The notes under the pieces were generated by a model. It had not been told where the DNA came from and made no database searches. It saw nothing but the letters and a program-made list of their open reading frames with translations. A program made the translations under genes and the position numbers. A stretch of DNA of 64,000 nucleotides, from contig JANYHI010000061.1 of the NCBI GenBank assembly GCA_025359125.1, positions 62,001 through 126,000 on the forward strand, given 5' to 3'. This DNA comes from Cytophagales bacterium (GTDB taxonomy: Bacteria > Bacteroidota > Bacteroidia > Cytophagales > Cyclobacteriaceae). How positions within the stretch are numbered: the stretch's first letter is position 1; each line of letters starts with the position of its first letter. Below are positions 34,311-43,495 of the stretch, piece after piece.

Positions 34311-34931
34311 ATGATCAACCGTTATCCTACCGATCGCATTAATAACTTTTGTGATGCAGTTTTTGCCATTGCGATGACCTTGCTGATTCTTGAAATAAAG
34401 ATCCCGTCTACAGACGATGTAAAAATTTTAGGAACAGTAGCGGCATTAAAACGACTTATCCCAAGTTTCATTGGATTTTTAATCAGTTTTTTGGTGACAG
34501 CTCTTTATTGGAGAGCACACTTAACACTCGCTCAATCTATAAAATCGTATGATAATAGATTATTGTGGTACACAGTATGGTTGTTGATGATGGTTGTGCT
34601 GCTTCCTTTTTCGACAGCCTTTTATGTTAAGAATTTTAATTACAATGGACCGTTTGTAGTGTATTGCATTAACCTGGTTTTAATGGGAGCGTTCAATTTT
34701 TTTATGCTTAACTACGTTGTGCAGAAAGAAGGGTACAGTGATACGTTTACAAAGAGTGCAGTTATGAAATTGCGATTTCGTTCTCTCTGCGCTCCTTTAA
34801 TTTGGGGCCTATCTGCCTTGTGGGTTTTGGTGGAGCCAACTTCTGCCCGGTTTTTATTTATCTTAATCTTTGGGATTCAGGCAATTGGTGAGCGGATTCT
34901 CGATAAAAAAGAAGCCAAAAATATTAGTTAG
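34311..34931 (+). CDS. TMEM175-family (DUF1211) potassium-channel-like protein
   Basis: A 206-residue protein with about five to six transmembrane helices. The first helix carries the family signature TDRINNFCDAVFAIAMTLL. In most members the motif reads R-x-x-x-F-S-D; here Ser is replaced by Cys. Bacterial TMEM175 channels are K+-selective or leak channels built from such six-helix subunits. The neighbouring coiled-coil/HhH gene suggests a two-gene unit but no functional link is known. Confidence 0.85.
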   Translation: MINRYPTDRINNFCDAVFAIAMTLLILEIKIPSTDDVKILGTVAALKRLIPSFIGFLISFLVTALYWRAHLTLAQSIKSYDNRLLWYTVWLLMMVVLLPFSTAFYVKNFNYNGPFVVYCINLVLMGAFNFFMLNYVVQKEGYSDTFTKSAVMKLRFRSLCAPLIWGLSALWVLVEPTSARFLFILIFGIQAIGERILDKKEAKNIS

Positions 34932-35037
34932 TCGCTCAGATTTTCCTACAACTTCAATGCCCCTTAAGCTTTAGATGAAAATATTTCCCTAAAAATGCTC
35001 GGCATGCAGAATAATTTTTCTATATCTTCGTAACCGT

Positions 35038-35487
35038 TTGAAAAGAGAAGAGACCATAGACTTTCACATCAAAGCTGCCTGGCACGGCATTGCTAGGATG
35101 TATAATCAGCAAGCATTAAACTACGAAGGCACTATGTCTATTGGTTATGCCTTGCTCAATATTCCTTCCGAAGAAGGAGCAGCGGCCATGAAGATTGGCC
35201 CCATGATGGGTCTAGAGCCAAGAAGCTTAACGCGTCTGTTGAATTCGATGGAAGAGAAAGGATTGATCTACCGTGAGGTTGATAAGAATGATAAAAGATC
35301 TGTGAAAGTGTATCTCACCAAAGAAGGAAAGAAAATGAAAGAAAAATCGCGCGAAACAGTACTTCGATTTAATGAAGCGGTGCGAGAACAAATTTCAGAG
35401 CAAAAGCTGAATGTTTTTTTTGATGTAGTAAAGAACATCAATCAGATAATAGAGAAAAATAGTATTTACGAGAAGGTAACAGTATAA
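35038..35487 (+). CDS. MarR-family transcriptional regulator (probable fad operon regulator)
   Basis: A 149-residue winged-helix repressor. The winged HTH is visible at about 60-95 (GPMMGLEPRSLTRLLNSMEEKG is the recognition part, followed by the wing RSVKVYLTKEG). The start is TTG 35038; no ATG precedes the first helix, and the next one (35098) would remove it. A weak -7 box (TATCTTCG, 35023-35030) lies just upstream. It faces the fadN-fadA-fadE genes 76 bases downstream, so it is the most likely repressor of the beta-oxidation operon, responsive to acyl-CoA. The regulatory target is inferred from position. Confidence 0.9.
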   Translation: MKREETIDFHIKAAWHGIARMYNQQALNYEGTMSIGYALLNIPSEEGAAAMKIGPMMGLEPRSLTRLLNSMEEKGLIYREVDKNDKRSVKVYLTKEGKKMKEKSRETVLRFNEAVREQISEQKLNVFFDVVKNINQIIEKNSIYEKVTV

Positions 35488-35563
35488 AAAAGCTAATGGT
35501 CATCCGTTATCCGGACGGCAAAGACACTTAACTAACATAACAACAGACAACTAACAACTAATT

Positions 35564-37963
35564 ATGAATAGAACCATTAAGAAAGTTGCCGTTTTGGGAT
35601 CAGGAATAATGGGCTCGCGCATCGCGTGCCACTTCGCCAACATTGGGTGCGAAGTCCTTCTGCTAGATATTGCCCCGAAAGAACTAACAGAGGAAGAGAA
35701 AAAAAAGAATCTAACGTTAGATCATCCCGCTGTTAAAAACAGAATTGTGAGTAGTGCATTTGATGCAACATTAAAAGCAAATCCGGCTTCACTATTTAGT
35801 AAGAAGTTCGCCTCTCGCATTAAGTTGGGAAACTTTGCGGATGATATGCCGAAAATCAAAAATGTGGATTGGACCATTGAGGTGGTAGTTGAAAATCTAG
35901 ACATTAAAAAGAAGGTATACGAAGAAGTTGAAAAGCATCGCACACCCGGAACATTAATAACCTCCAATACTTCAGGTATTCCTATCCACTTGATGGCCGA
36001 AGGGCGAAGTGAAGACTTCCAAAAGCATTTTGCGGGAACACACTTTTTTAATCCACCCAGGTATTTAAAACTTCTGGAGATCATCCCAACTGAAAAAACA
36101 GCTCCGGAAGTAACCAAGTTTTTGATGCACTATGGTGATCTTTTCTTGGGTAAGACAACCGTGCTTTGCAAAGATACTCCTGCATTCATCGGAAACCGCG
36201 TAGGCATTTTTGGATTATTGAAAGTAATCGACTCCATGCGCAAATATGATTTGAATGTGGATGAAGTTGATAAGCTTACAGGCCCCGTTATTGGACGACC
36301 AAAGTCTGCAACCTTCCGAACATCGGATGTGGTGGGTCTCGATACTTTGGTAAAAGTTTCTAATAATCTCTATGCTGGTCTTGTAAATGATGAGGGTCGC
36401 GAAATGTTTAAACTGCCAGAGGTGGTAACTAAACTGGAGCAAAATAAATGGCTGGGAGATAAAACAGGTCAAGGTTTTTACAAGAAATCTAAAAACGCTA
36501 AGGGAGAAACAGAAATTTTAACACTTGATTTAAAAACGCTCGAGTATAAGCCAAAAGCGAAAGCAAAATTTGCAACGCTTGAAACCACTAAAACCATTGA
36601 CAATCTTAAAGAGCGCTTTAAAGTTTTACTGGCCGGAAAGGATAAGGCCGGTGACTTTTATCGCGACTGCTTTTTTGGATTATTTCAATATGTTACCAAT
36701 CGTATACCCGAAATCAGTGATGAGCTTTTTAGAATTGACGATGCGGTAAGCGGGGGCTTTGGATGGGAGTTGGGTCCTTTCGAAACATGGGACGCAGTGG
36801 GTGTTGAAAAAGCCATTCCACAAATGGAAGCCCTCGGGTATAAGCCTGCCCAATGGGTGTATGAGATGCTCGCGACTGGCAATAAATCTTTTTACAAATC
36901 AGAAGGGGGGCAAAAGAAATACTATGACATTCCTACCAAAACATATAAGACCATTTCAGGAAGAGAAAACTTTATTATTCTCGAAAACAAATTTGAGAAT
37001 ATTGTTTGGAAGAATGCCGATTCCAAAATCATTGACCTAGGAGATGGGGTGTTGAACTTTGGCTGGCACAGCAAAAGTTTTACACTTGGCAGCGCAGTAA
37101 TCGAAGGCATGAACAAAGCTATTGATATGGCTGAGAAAGATTATCGCGGATTAGTTATTGGTCATCAAGGTGCAGACTTTTCTTTAGGTGCAAATCTTGG
37201 ATTGGTATTTATGTATGCAATCGAGCAAGATTATGATGAAATCGATTTCATGATTAAAGCTTTTCAGAATTCGGTAATGCGCATTCGTTATTCTTCTGTA
37301 CCTGTGGCGGTTTGTCCGCAAGGCAGAACATTAGGTGGAGGCTGCGAAATGACGATGCATGCAGACATAGCACAGGCAGCCGCGGAAACGTATATCGGAT
37401 TAGTTGAAGTAGGCGTAGGGCTAATTCCGGGTGGAGGAGGAACAAAAGAATTTACAAAACGAGTGAGTGAAACTCTAGAAGAAGGCGATGTTGAATTAAA
37501 TGCATTGCAAAATGCTTTCATGACTATTGCGACTGCTAAAGTTGCCACCTCTGCCGAAGAGGCTCGCGAATATGGTATCCTTAAAAAGCTTGATCGTGTA
37601 TCGATGAATAAGGATCGTCAACTGGCAGATGCAAAAGAAGCAGTGCTAGAATTAGCGCAAGCAGGTTACACCATGCAGCCGCAAGCAAGAAACATAAAGG
37701 TGCAAGGGCGCACCGGCCAAGCGTTGTTTCTTGCCGGTTTGCAAGGCATGAGAATGGGAAATTATATTTCAGACCATGATGCAAAAGTGGCCAAGTGGAT
37801 TGCCAATGTTATGTGCGGTGGCGATCTCACCTCTCCGCAGGAAGTAAGTGAGCAATATTTATTAGACCTCGAGCGGGAAGCTTTCCTATCGCTCACGGGA
37901 GAAAAGAAAACATTAGAAAGAATTCAGGCGATTTTAACAGGGGGAAAACCGTTGAGGAATTAG
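35564..37963 (+). CDS. fadN: 3-hydroxyacyl-CoA dehydrogenase/enoyl-CoA hydratase bifunctional protein (FadN-type)
   Basis: A 799-residue bifunctional beta-oxidation enzyme. The dehydrogenase comes first: Rossmann motif VLGSGIMGSRIA (about 10-21), the THFFNPPRYLKLLE catalytic region, then the C-terminal helical part ending GDKTGQGFYKK. The hydratase/isomerase (crotonase) domain follows at about 520-770 with GRTLGGGCEMTMHADI and GLIPGGGGTKEF, whose oxyanion glycines are intact. This order, dehydrogenase before hydratase, is that of Bacillus FadN, opposite to FadB of Escherichia coli. With the thiolase and acyl-CoA dehydrogenase downstream it completes the fatty-acid oxidation cycle. Confidence 0.93.
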   Translation: MNRTIKKVAVLGSGIMGSRIACHFANIGCEVLLLDIAPKELTEEEKKKNLTLDHPAVKNRIVSSAFDATLKANPASLFSKKFASRIKLGNFADDMPKIKNVDWTIEVVVENLDIKKKVYEEVEKHRTPGTLITSNTSGIPIHLMAEGRSEDFQKHFAGTHFFNPPRYLKLLEIIPTEKTAPEVTKFLMHYGDLFLGKTTVLCKDTPAFIGNRVGIFGLLKVIDSMRKYDLNVDEVDKLTGPVIGRPKSATFRTSDVVGLDTLVKVSNNLYAGLVNDEGREMFKLPEVVTKLEQNKWLGDKTGQGFYKKSKNAKGETEILTLDLKTLEYKPKAKAKFATLETTKTIDNLKERFKVLLAGKDKAGDFYRDCFFGLFQYVTNRIPEISDELFRIDDAVSGGFGWELGPFETWDAVGVEKAIPQMEALGYKPAQWVYEMLATGNKSFYKSEGGQKKYYDIPTKTYKTISGRENFIILENKFENIVWKNADSKIIDLGDGVLNFGWHSKSFTLGSAVIEGMNKAIDMAEKDYRGLVIGHQGADFSLGANLGLVFMYAIEQDYDEIDFMIKAFQNSVMRIRYSSVPVAVCPQGRTLGGGCEMTMHADIAQAAAETYIGLVEVGVGLIPGGGGTKEFTKRVSETLEEGDVELNALQNAFMTIATAKVATSAEEAREYGILKKLDRVSMNKDRQLADAKEAVLELAQAGYTMQPQARNIKVQGRTGQALFLAGLQGMRMGNYISDHDAKVAKWIANVMCGGDLTSPQEVSEQYLLDLEREAFLSLTGEKKTLERIQAILTGGKPLRN

Positions 37964-37979
37964 ACTTTAGACGAAAGTA

Positions 37980-38053
37980 GTAAGACATAAGACAAGCATC
38001 TCTTGAATCTTACTATCTACGTCTTGATACTTGATACTTATGTCTTAATACTA
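37980..38053 (+). repeat. Short ORF-less repeat with inverted ends between fadN and fadA
   Basis: TAAGACATAAG (37981-37991) is inverted exactly at 38037-38047 (CTTATGTCTTA). GTAAGACATAAGA (37980-37992) recurs at 39237-39249, and GTCTTGATACTT (38021-38032) recurs at 39639-39650, the two ends of the unit that carries the four-helix-bundle gene. This looks like an empty or deleted copy of that unit. Confidence 0.7.
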
Positions 38054-38061
38054 AAAAAAAT

Positions 38062-39234
38062 ATGGACGCATACATTGTAGCAGGTTTTAGAACCGCAGTA
38101 GGGAAAGCAAAAAAGGGAGGCTTTCGTTTTGTAAGGCCAGATGATTTGGCTTCGGATGTGATCAAGCATTTGGTAAAATCAATTCCGGGTTTGGAAAATA
38201 AAATGGTCGATGACCTCATTGTAGGTAATGCTGTGCCCGAAGCAGAGCAAGGCATGCAGATGGGTAGAATCATTTCTTTATTGGCATTAGGAATTGATAC
38301 GCCAGGTATGGTCATCAACCGTTATTGCGGATCGGGTGTGGAGGCAATCGCTATCGCGAGTCATCGCATACAAGCAGGCCAGGCAGATGTGATTATTGCA
38401 GGAGGAACGGAATCTATGTCGTTGGTTCCGGTGATGGGATTTAAAACCGCGTTGAACTACGCCATAGCCAAAGATAATCCTACCTATTACACAAGCATGG
38501 GTTTAACTGCCGAAGAAGTTTCGAGGCAATTTAAAATTACCCGCGAGGAGCAAGATCAGTTTTCTGTTGAGTCGCATGCTAAAGCAGCAGCAGCATGGAC
38601 AGCCGGAAAATTTAAAAGTGAAGTTGTTCCCATCACAGTCAAAGAAGTATATGTAGATGAGAACATGAAAAAGAAAACGCGTGAATACATTGTAGAAAAA
38701 GATGAAGGAATTCGTGCCGACACAACGTTTGAAGGGCTCTCTAAACTTAAACCGGTTTTTGCAGCGGGCGGAGTAGTAACTGCGGGTAACTCTTCTCAAA
38801 CTTCTGATGGCGCAGCATTCGTTGCCGTGATGAGTGAGAAAATGGTTAAGCAGTTAAATCTAAAACCAATTGCCAGAATGGTGAGTTACGCAACGGCCGG
38901 AGTGGATCCTCGCATTATGGGAATTGGGCCCGTGGCCGCAATACCTAAAGCACTAAAAATAGCAGGGCTTAAATTAGATGATATTGATTTGATCGAATTA
39001 AATGAAGCTTTTGCAGCACAATCCCTAGCAGTGGTAAAAGAGTTAGGAATAGATAGAAAAAAATTGAATGTGAACGGAGGTGCTATTGCTGTGGGGCATC
39101 CCCTAGGTTCATCGGGTGCGAGATTATCAGTGCAATTATTTAATGAATTAAGAAGACAAAATAAAAAATACGGAATGGTTACCGCGTGCGTTGGAGGAGG
39201 ACAGGGAGTAGCGGGGATTTATGAACTTCTCTAG
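38062..39234 (+). CDS. fadA: Acetyl-CoA acyltransferase (thiolase, FadA-type)
   Basis: A 390-residue thiolase of usual length. Active-site residues are Cys89 in NRYCGSGVE, His346 in [12 protein letters not shown] and Cys376 in ACVGGGQG. It cleaves 3-oxoacyl-CoA to acetyl-CoA and a shortened acyl-CoA, the last step of the cycle. It is 98 bases after fadN, and that gap is occupied by the short inverted repeat. It is followed by the inserted four-helix-bundle unit and then fadE, so the operon is presumably still co-transcribed. Confidence 0.96.
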   Translation: MDAYIVAGFRTAVGKAKKGGFRFVRPDDLASDVIKHLVKSIPGLENKMVDDLIVGNAVPEAEQGMQMGRIISLLALGIDTPGMVINRYCGSGVEAIAIASHRIQAGQADVIIAGGTESMSLVPVMGFKTALNYAIAKDNPTYYTSMGLTAEEVSRQFKITREEQDQFSVESHAKAAAAWTAGKFKSEVVPITVKEVYVDENMKKKTREYIVEKDEGIRADTTFEGLSKLKPVFAAGGVVTAGNSSQTSDGAAFVAVMSEKMVKQLNLKPIARMVSYATAGVDPRIMGIGPVAAIPKALKIAGLKLDDIDLIELNEAFAAQSLAVVKELGIDRKKLNVNGGAIAVGHPLGSSGARLSVQLFNELRRQNKKYGMVTACVGGGQGVAGIYELL

Positions 39235-39236
39235 GC

Positions 39237-39650
39237 GTAAGACATAAGATTTTAGAAGCAAGATTGGATTGATGCATAATTTTAAAGAGTTAAGAGTTTG
39301 GCAGATTTCAAGGAAGCTTGTAAAGGACATCTATGAGATAACTATCACTTTTCCAACTTCTGAAAAGTATGGATTAATTTCCCAATTAAGAAGATGTGTG
39401 GTTTCAATTCCAGCTAACATTGCCGAAGGAGCAGGGAGAAATACAGATAAAGATTTTTCACACTTTTTAAATATTAGCCTTGGTTCGGCTTATGAATTGG
39501 AAACGTTACTTATTTTAAGTTCTGATGTGGGCTTAATAACGCAAGATCAACTTGAGAGCATTTCGATCAGGATTTCAGAAATACAAAAAATGATTTTTGG
39601 CTTAATCAAGACGTTGCGCCAAGAGTCTTATATCTAATGTCTTGATACTT
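39237..39650 (+). mobile_element. Possible small mobile unit carrying a four-helix-bundle ORF
   Basis: Left end AAGACATAAGAT (39239-39250) is complementary to right end ATCTAATGTCTT (39632-39643) with one mismatch, so the unit has terminal inverted repeats around the single ORF. The same end sequences occur without the ORF at 37980-38053. The layout recalls 23S rRNA intervening sequences, which carry this ORF family between complementary arms. No target-site duplication is claimed. Confidence 0.5.
39272..39637 (+). CDS. Four-helix-bundle protein (23S rRNA intervening-sequence ORF family)
   Basis: A 121-residue, wholly helical protein. Typical family blocks are MHNFKELRVWQ, a helix with ISRKLVKDIYEITITFP, the loop with SEKYGLISQLRRC, and VSIPANIAEGAGR. 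These match the S23/four-helix bundle proteins encoded in 23S rRNA intervening sequences and related to Avd of diversity-generating retroelements. The molecular role is not known. It lies between fadA and fadE, whose product has no link to such a protein. The start is ATG 39272; the TTG one codon earlier is also in frame. Confidence 0.9.
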   Translation: MHNFKELRVWQISRKLVKDIYEITITFPTSEKYGLISQLRRCVVSIPANIAEGAGRNTDKDFSHFLNISLGSAYELETLLILSSDVGLITQDQLESISIRISEIQKMIFGLIKTLRQESYI

Positions 39651-39666
39651 TTATCATTCATAAAAT

Positions 39667-41469
39667 ATGAGCACAATTACAGAAACCAAAAAAGCAATCA
39701 AAGGAGGAGAGTTCCTCATTCGCGAAACACAGGCGCACGAAATTTTTATCCCGGAAGAATTTACGGAAGAGCAAAAGATGATTGCGCAAACGTGCAAAGA
39801 TTTTTTGAAACAAGAGGTTTATCCAAACTTAGATTTAATCGACTCGCAAAAAGATCCTAAGTTGATGCCTGCTCTTTTAGATAAAGCAGGTGCGCTAGGT
39901 TTGTTGGGAACTTCCGCGCCTCAAGAGTTGGGCGGATTTGGAATGGATTTTAATACCACGATGTTAGTGGCAGAGGCTGTTGGAGCAGGCTACTCTTTTG
40001 CAGTAGCTATTTCTGCGCATACAGGTATTGGTACGTTGCCAATTCTTTATTATGGTAATGAAGCACAAAAGAAAAAATATATTCCAAAGCTTGCTTCAGG
40101 AGAGTGGAAGGCTTGCTACTGTTTGACAGAACCAGATTCGGGATCGGATGCAAACAGTGGTAAGACAAAAGCTACGCTCACTGCAGATGGAAAATATTAT
40201 ACCATTACGGGTCAGAAAATGTGGATTACAAATGGTGGATTTGCGGATATCCTGATTGTGTTTGCTAAAATTGATAACGATAAAAACCTAAGTGCTTTTA
40301 TTGTAGAGAAAACATTCGGTGGCATTACTATGAATGAGGAAGAAAAGAAGATGGGTATCAAGGGATCTTCTACCCGTCAGATTTTCTTTAATGATTGTAA
40401 AGTGCCGGTAGAAAATTTGTTGAGCGAACGCGAAAATGGTTTTAAGATCGCTGTAAATATTTTAAATATCGGTCGTATTAAATTAGGAGCAGGGGCATTG
40501 GGTGGATCAAAAGCTACCATAAGTCAAGCTATTAAGTATTCCAGTGAGCGTAAGCAATTTGGCACTTCTATTTCAAACTTTGGAGCGATTAAACATAAAA
40601 TTGCGGAAGTAGTAACAAAAATATTTGCATCTGAGTCGGCTCATTACAGAGCCTCACAAAATATAGATGACGCGTACGAAGCATTTGTAGCGGGAGGCAT
40701 GGAAAAAGGACAAGCTCGTTTGAAGTCATTGGAGGAATTTGCTATTGAATGTGCGATCTTAAAAGTACACGGGAGCGAGGTATTGGATTTTTCAGTAGAT
40801 GAAGGGGTTCAAATTTATGGAGGCATGGGCTTCTCAGCAGAGGGTCCAATGGATCGCGCTTACCGCGATGCTCGCATCAACCGGATTTTTGAAGGAACAA
40901 ATGAAATCAACCGCTTGCTTACTATCGACATGCTGATGAAGCGCGCTATGAAGGGTACGTTAGATTTGATGAACCCCACAATGGCTGTGTTAAAAGAGCT
41001 TACTTCAATTCCTGATTTTGGAGCAACAGATGACACGGCTATTTTTGCTAAAGAGAAAAGAGCTTTGTCCAATTTGAAAAAAGCTGGGCTGATGGTTTCA
41101 GGAGCAGCAGTGCAAAAATTTATGATGAAGCTTTCGGAAGAGCAAGAGATACTTATGAATCTGGCAGATATGCTTATTGAAGGGTATGTAGCAGAATCAG
41201 TTTTGTTACGCGTTGAGAAATTAATTGGTGTGCGTGGCGAAAAAGCCTGCGAAGTAGAAATTGCAATGGCAATGATTTATTTACACTATGCGATTGAAAA
41301 AGCAGCAGCAGCAGGCAAGCAGGCGATTTATGCTTTTGCCGAGGGAGATGAACAACGATTGATGATGTTAGGCTTAAAACGCTTTACTAAAATCGATCCA
41401 TTCAATTTAAAAGAAGCAAGACGCACAGTAGCTAACTATGCCATTAGTAAAGGACAATATCCTTTTTAG
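39667..41469 (+). CDS. fadE: Acyl-CoA dehydrogenase, FadE/YusJ type
   Basis: A 600-residue acyl-CoA dehydrogenase of the longer FadE (Bacillus YusJ-like) type. It has the FAD-binding CLTEPDSGSDANSG (about 155-168), GQKMWITNGGFAD, and the catalytic-base motif IFEGTNEINR (Glu409), and a C-terminal extension of about 180 residues beyond the core dehydrogenase. It catalyses the first step of beta-oxidation and donates electrons to an electron-transfer flavoprotein, whose genes are not in the window. It ends the operon at a strong terminator. Confidence 0.94.
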   Translation: MSTITETKKAIKGGEFLIRETQAHEIFIPEEFTEEQKMIAQTCKDFLKQEVYPNLDLIDSQKDPKLMPALLDKAGALGLLGTSAPQELGGFGMDFNTTMLVAEAVGAGYSFAVAISAHTGIGTLPILYYGNEAQKKKYIPKLASGEWKACYCLTEPDSGSDANSGKTKATLTADGKYYTITGQKMWITNGGFADILIVFAKIDNDKNLSAFIVEKTFGGITMNEEEKKMGIKGSSTRQIFFNDCKVPVENLLSERENGFKIAVNILNIGRIKLGAGALGGSKATISQAIKYSSERKQFGTSISNFGAIKHKIAEVVTKIFASESAHYRASQNIDDAYEAFVAGGMEKGQARLKSLEEFAIECAILKVHGSEVLDFSVDEGVQIYGGMGFSAEGPMDRAYRDARINRIFEGTNEINRLLTIDMLMKRAMKGTLDLMNPTMAVLKELTSIPDFGATDDTAIFAKEKRALSNLKKAGLMVSGAAVQKFMMKLSEEQEILMNLADMLIEGYVAESVLLRVEKLIGVRGEKACEVEIAMAMIYLHYAIEKAAAAGKQAIYAFAEGDEQRLMMLGLKRFTKIDPFNLKEARRTVANYAISKGQYPF

Positions 41470-41492
41470 AATTTACTTTAGTGATGAATGCA

Positions 41493-41522
41493 AACCCCGC
41501 CCAGTGCGGGGTTTTTGTTTTT
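41493..41522 (+). terminator. Strong Rho-independent terminator of the fad operon
   Basis: AACCCCGC (41493-41500) pairs with GCGGGGTT (41506-41513) with a 5-base loop, followed by TTTGTTTTTC. Confidence 0.92.
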
Positions 41523-41595
41523 CTGTAAAAACGCAAAATACATTTCTAAAATATCTTAGATTGCTAAATCTTATAGAATAAATGAAACATAAAGT

Positions 41596-42525
41596 ATGAA
41601 GCAAAAAATCAATATTCCTGTAGTAGCTATTATTTTTGTTGTATTGCTTTCTTTTACGTTGCTCGGTCTATACTATTTGGGCAATCCCGAAACAGAAATA
41701 ATGAATGAGCGTGCGCGCACCAATACTTCCGGAAAATATATTTCGCTAAGTCAGGGAATTACTCATTACGAAATGGAAGGAGTAGATTCAGCAGAAACAG
41801 TTGTATTGGTTCATGGCTTTAGCGTACCATATTATATCTGGGATAGCACCTATTACGCTTTGATAAAATCTGGATATCGCGTATTACGATATGATACTTA
41901 TGGAAGAGGGTTTTCAGATCGGCTACAAATAGATTATAGCGAAGAAGTTTATGATCGCCAGCTCGTGGATTTATTAAAAGTATTAGAGATAAAAGCACCC
42001 CTAAATTTAATTGGCTTATCATTTGGAGGCCCCGTTACTTCTTATTTTACAGCTCATCACTCAGAATTTGTAAAATCACTGACATTGATAGATCCAGCGG
42101 TTAGATCTTTTCAAGCTTCCTCAATACCAGAATGGGTTACACTTTTTTTCACAAAAACATTTAAGGCTTCTGAGCTAAGTAATCAATCAACAGATTTTTA
42201 TTTTCCTGAAAAATTTCCCGGCTGGAACGACAAGTACAAAGAACAAATGAAATACAAAGGATTTATTCACTCTTTGATTTCTACGCGATATCATTACAAA
42301 GCCAACCCAGCAGATCAATTCAAAAAAATTGCAGAAGGTAAAACACCAACTCTTTTAATTTGGGGAAAAGAAGATCCAACTATTCCATTTTCTGAAAGCA
42401 CGGTGGTGATAGAAGCACTTCACCCAGTCTTTTTGCCAGTACAAAAAGTAGGTCACCTTCCACACATGGAGGCGCCTGCCGTTGTAATGCCAGCGCTTTT
42501 TGATTTCCTTTCGAAAAACAGATAA
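41596..42525 (+). CDS. Membrane-anchored alpha/beta hydrolase
   Basis: A 309-residue protein. It begins with a hydrophobic helix (about 7-28) and carries an alpha/beta-hydrolase domain with the oxyanion loop VLVHGFSVPY, nucleophile Ser142 in LIGLSFGGP, a probable Asp in GKEDPTIP (about 258) and His287 in VGHLPHMEAP. It probably hydrolyses an ester or acts on small acyl substrates at the periplasmic face; the exact activity is unknown. It follows the fad terminator and precedes two membrane proteins, the first starting 7 bases after its stop. Confidence 0.88.
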   Translation: MKQKINIPVVAIIFVVLLSFTLLGLYYLGNPETEIMNERARTNTSGKYISLSQGITHYEMEGVDSAETVVLVHGFSVPYYIWDSTYYALIKSGYRVLRYDTYGRGFSDRLQIDYSEEVYDRQLVDLLKVLEIKAPLNLIGLSFGGPVTSYFTAHHSEFVKSLTLIDPAVRSFQASSIPEWVTLFFTKTFKASELSNQSTDFYFPEKFPGWNDKYKEQMKYKGFIHSLISTRYHYKANPADQFKKIAEGKTPTLLIWGKEDPTIPFSESTVVIEALHPVFLPVQKVGHLPHMEAPAVVMPALFDFLSKNR

Positions 42526-42532
42526 GAATTAC

Positions 42533-43495
42533 ATGACAAAAGAAACACCCAAGGAGCTTTTCGAAAAAGGATTTATTACAGCCGAACAATTCCAAAAAAT
42601 TGATGCCATTACTTCGGGAAAAGTAGTTTCCGTTTTTTATGAACTGAGAACGCTTCTCTATTTGGGCGTGATGCTTTTTACGGCCGGATTCGGAATCTTG
42701 ATTTATCTAAACATAGGAGAGCTCGGTCACATGTTAAGCATTATTGCTTTGAGTGTATTAACAATTACATGCTTTGGGTATGCGTTTAAACACGCTGTTG
42801 AGTATACGCATGAAAACGTAAAAGCACCAAACCCTTATTACGATTATGTTGTTTTATTAGGCGCTCTTCTTTTTATTACCGTGCAAGGGTATATTCAATT
42901 TCAATATGGTTTTCTTACAGATAATCTTGGGTTCAGTACGCTGTTAACGGCTGCATTCTTTTTCTTTATCGCCTACCGACTTGATCATGTGGGCGTATTG
43001 TCGCTTGCCATTACGGCCCTTGCTTCATTTTGGAGCATCAGTGTGTCTCCACAGAAATGGTATAGTGGCAATTTTTTTTCTGATTCGCACTTATACAATA
43101 CGGCAATTTTTTTTAGTACAGTTTTGTCGAGTATAGCGGTTGCACTTACAAAGAGGGAAATCAAAACACATTTTACATTTACGTACCTCAATTTTTGTTT
43201 CTTATTATTTTTTGTGGGATCTATTTTGGGGCTCTTGGAGGGCGAACTTTGGGGTATTTATTTGCTGGCTATTTATGCAGGGAGTGTACTTGCATTTTAT
43301 GTGGCGCGGTGGAAGAAATCATTTCTCTTTCTGCTGTATGCATTCGTTGCCGCTTACATTGCCACTACTTATTTTTTAGCAAGAACTATTTTTGCAGAGG
43401 CTATCGAAATTTGGTTCCTCTACTCCATCGCTTCGTGCGGAGGGTTTATCTATTTTATAATTAAGTATAAAAATTATTTTAAGCAAGATGACTAG
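42533..43495 (+). CDS. DUF2157-like integral membrane protein
   Basis: A 320-residue protein. After a short cytosolic N-terminus (MTKETPKELFEKGFITAEQF), it has about 9-10 transmembrane helices. The N-terminal helix resembles the DUF2157 predicted membrane family. No catalytic residues are evident. Start ATG 42533 follows the hydrolase by 7 bases; an earlier in-frame codon lies inside that gene. Its final 8 bases overlap the start of the next membrane protein (ATGACTAG), so these are translationally coupled and probably work together. Confidence 0.85.
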   Translation: MTKETPKELFEKGFITAEQFQKIDAITSGKVVSVFYELRTLLYLGVMLFTAGFGILIYLNIGELGHMLSIIALSVLTITCFGYAFKHAVEYTHENVKAPNPYYDYVVLLGALLFITVQGYIQFQYGFLTDNLGFSTLLTAAFFFFIAYRLDHVGVLSLAITALASFWSISVSPQKWYSGNFFSDSHLYNTAIFFSTVLSSIAVALTKREIKTHFTFTYLNFCFLLFFVGSILGLLEGELWGIYLLAIYAGSVLAFYVARWKKSFLFLLYAFVAAYIATTYFLARTIFAEAIEIWFLYSIASCGGFIYFIIKYKNYFKQDD

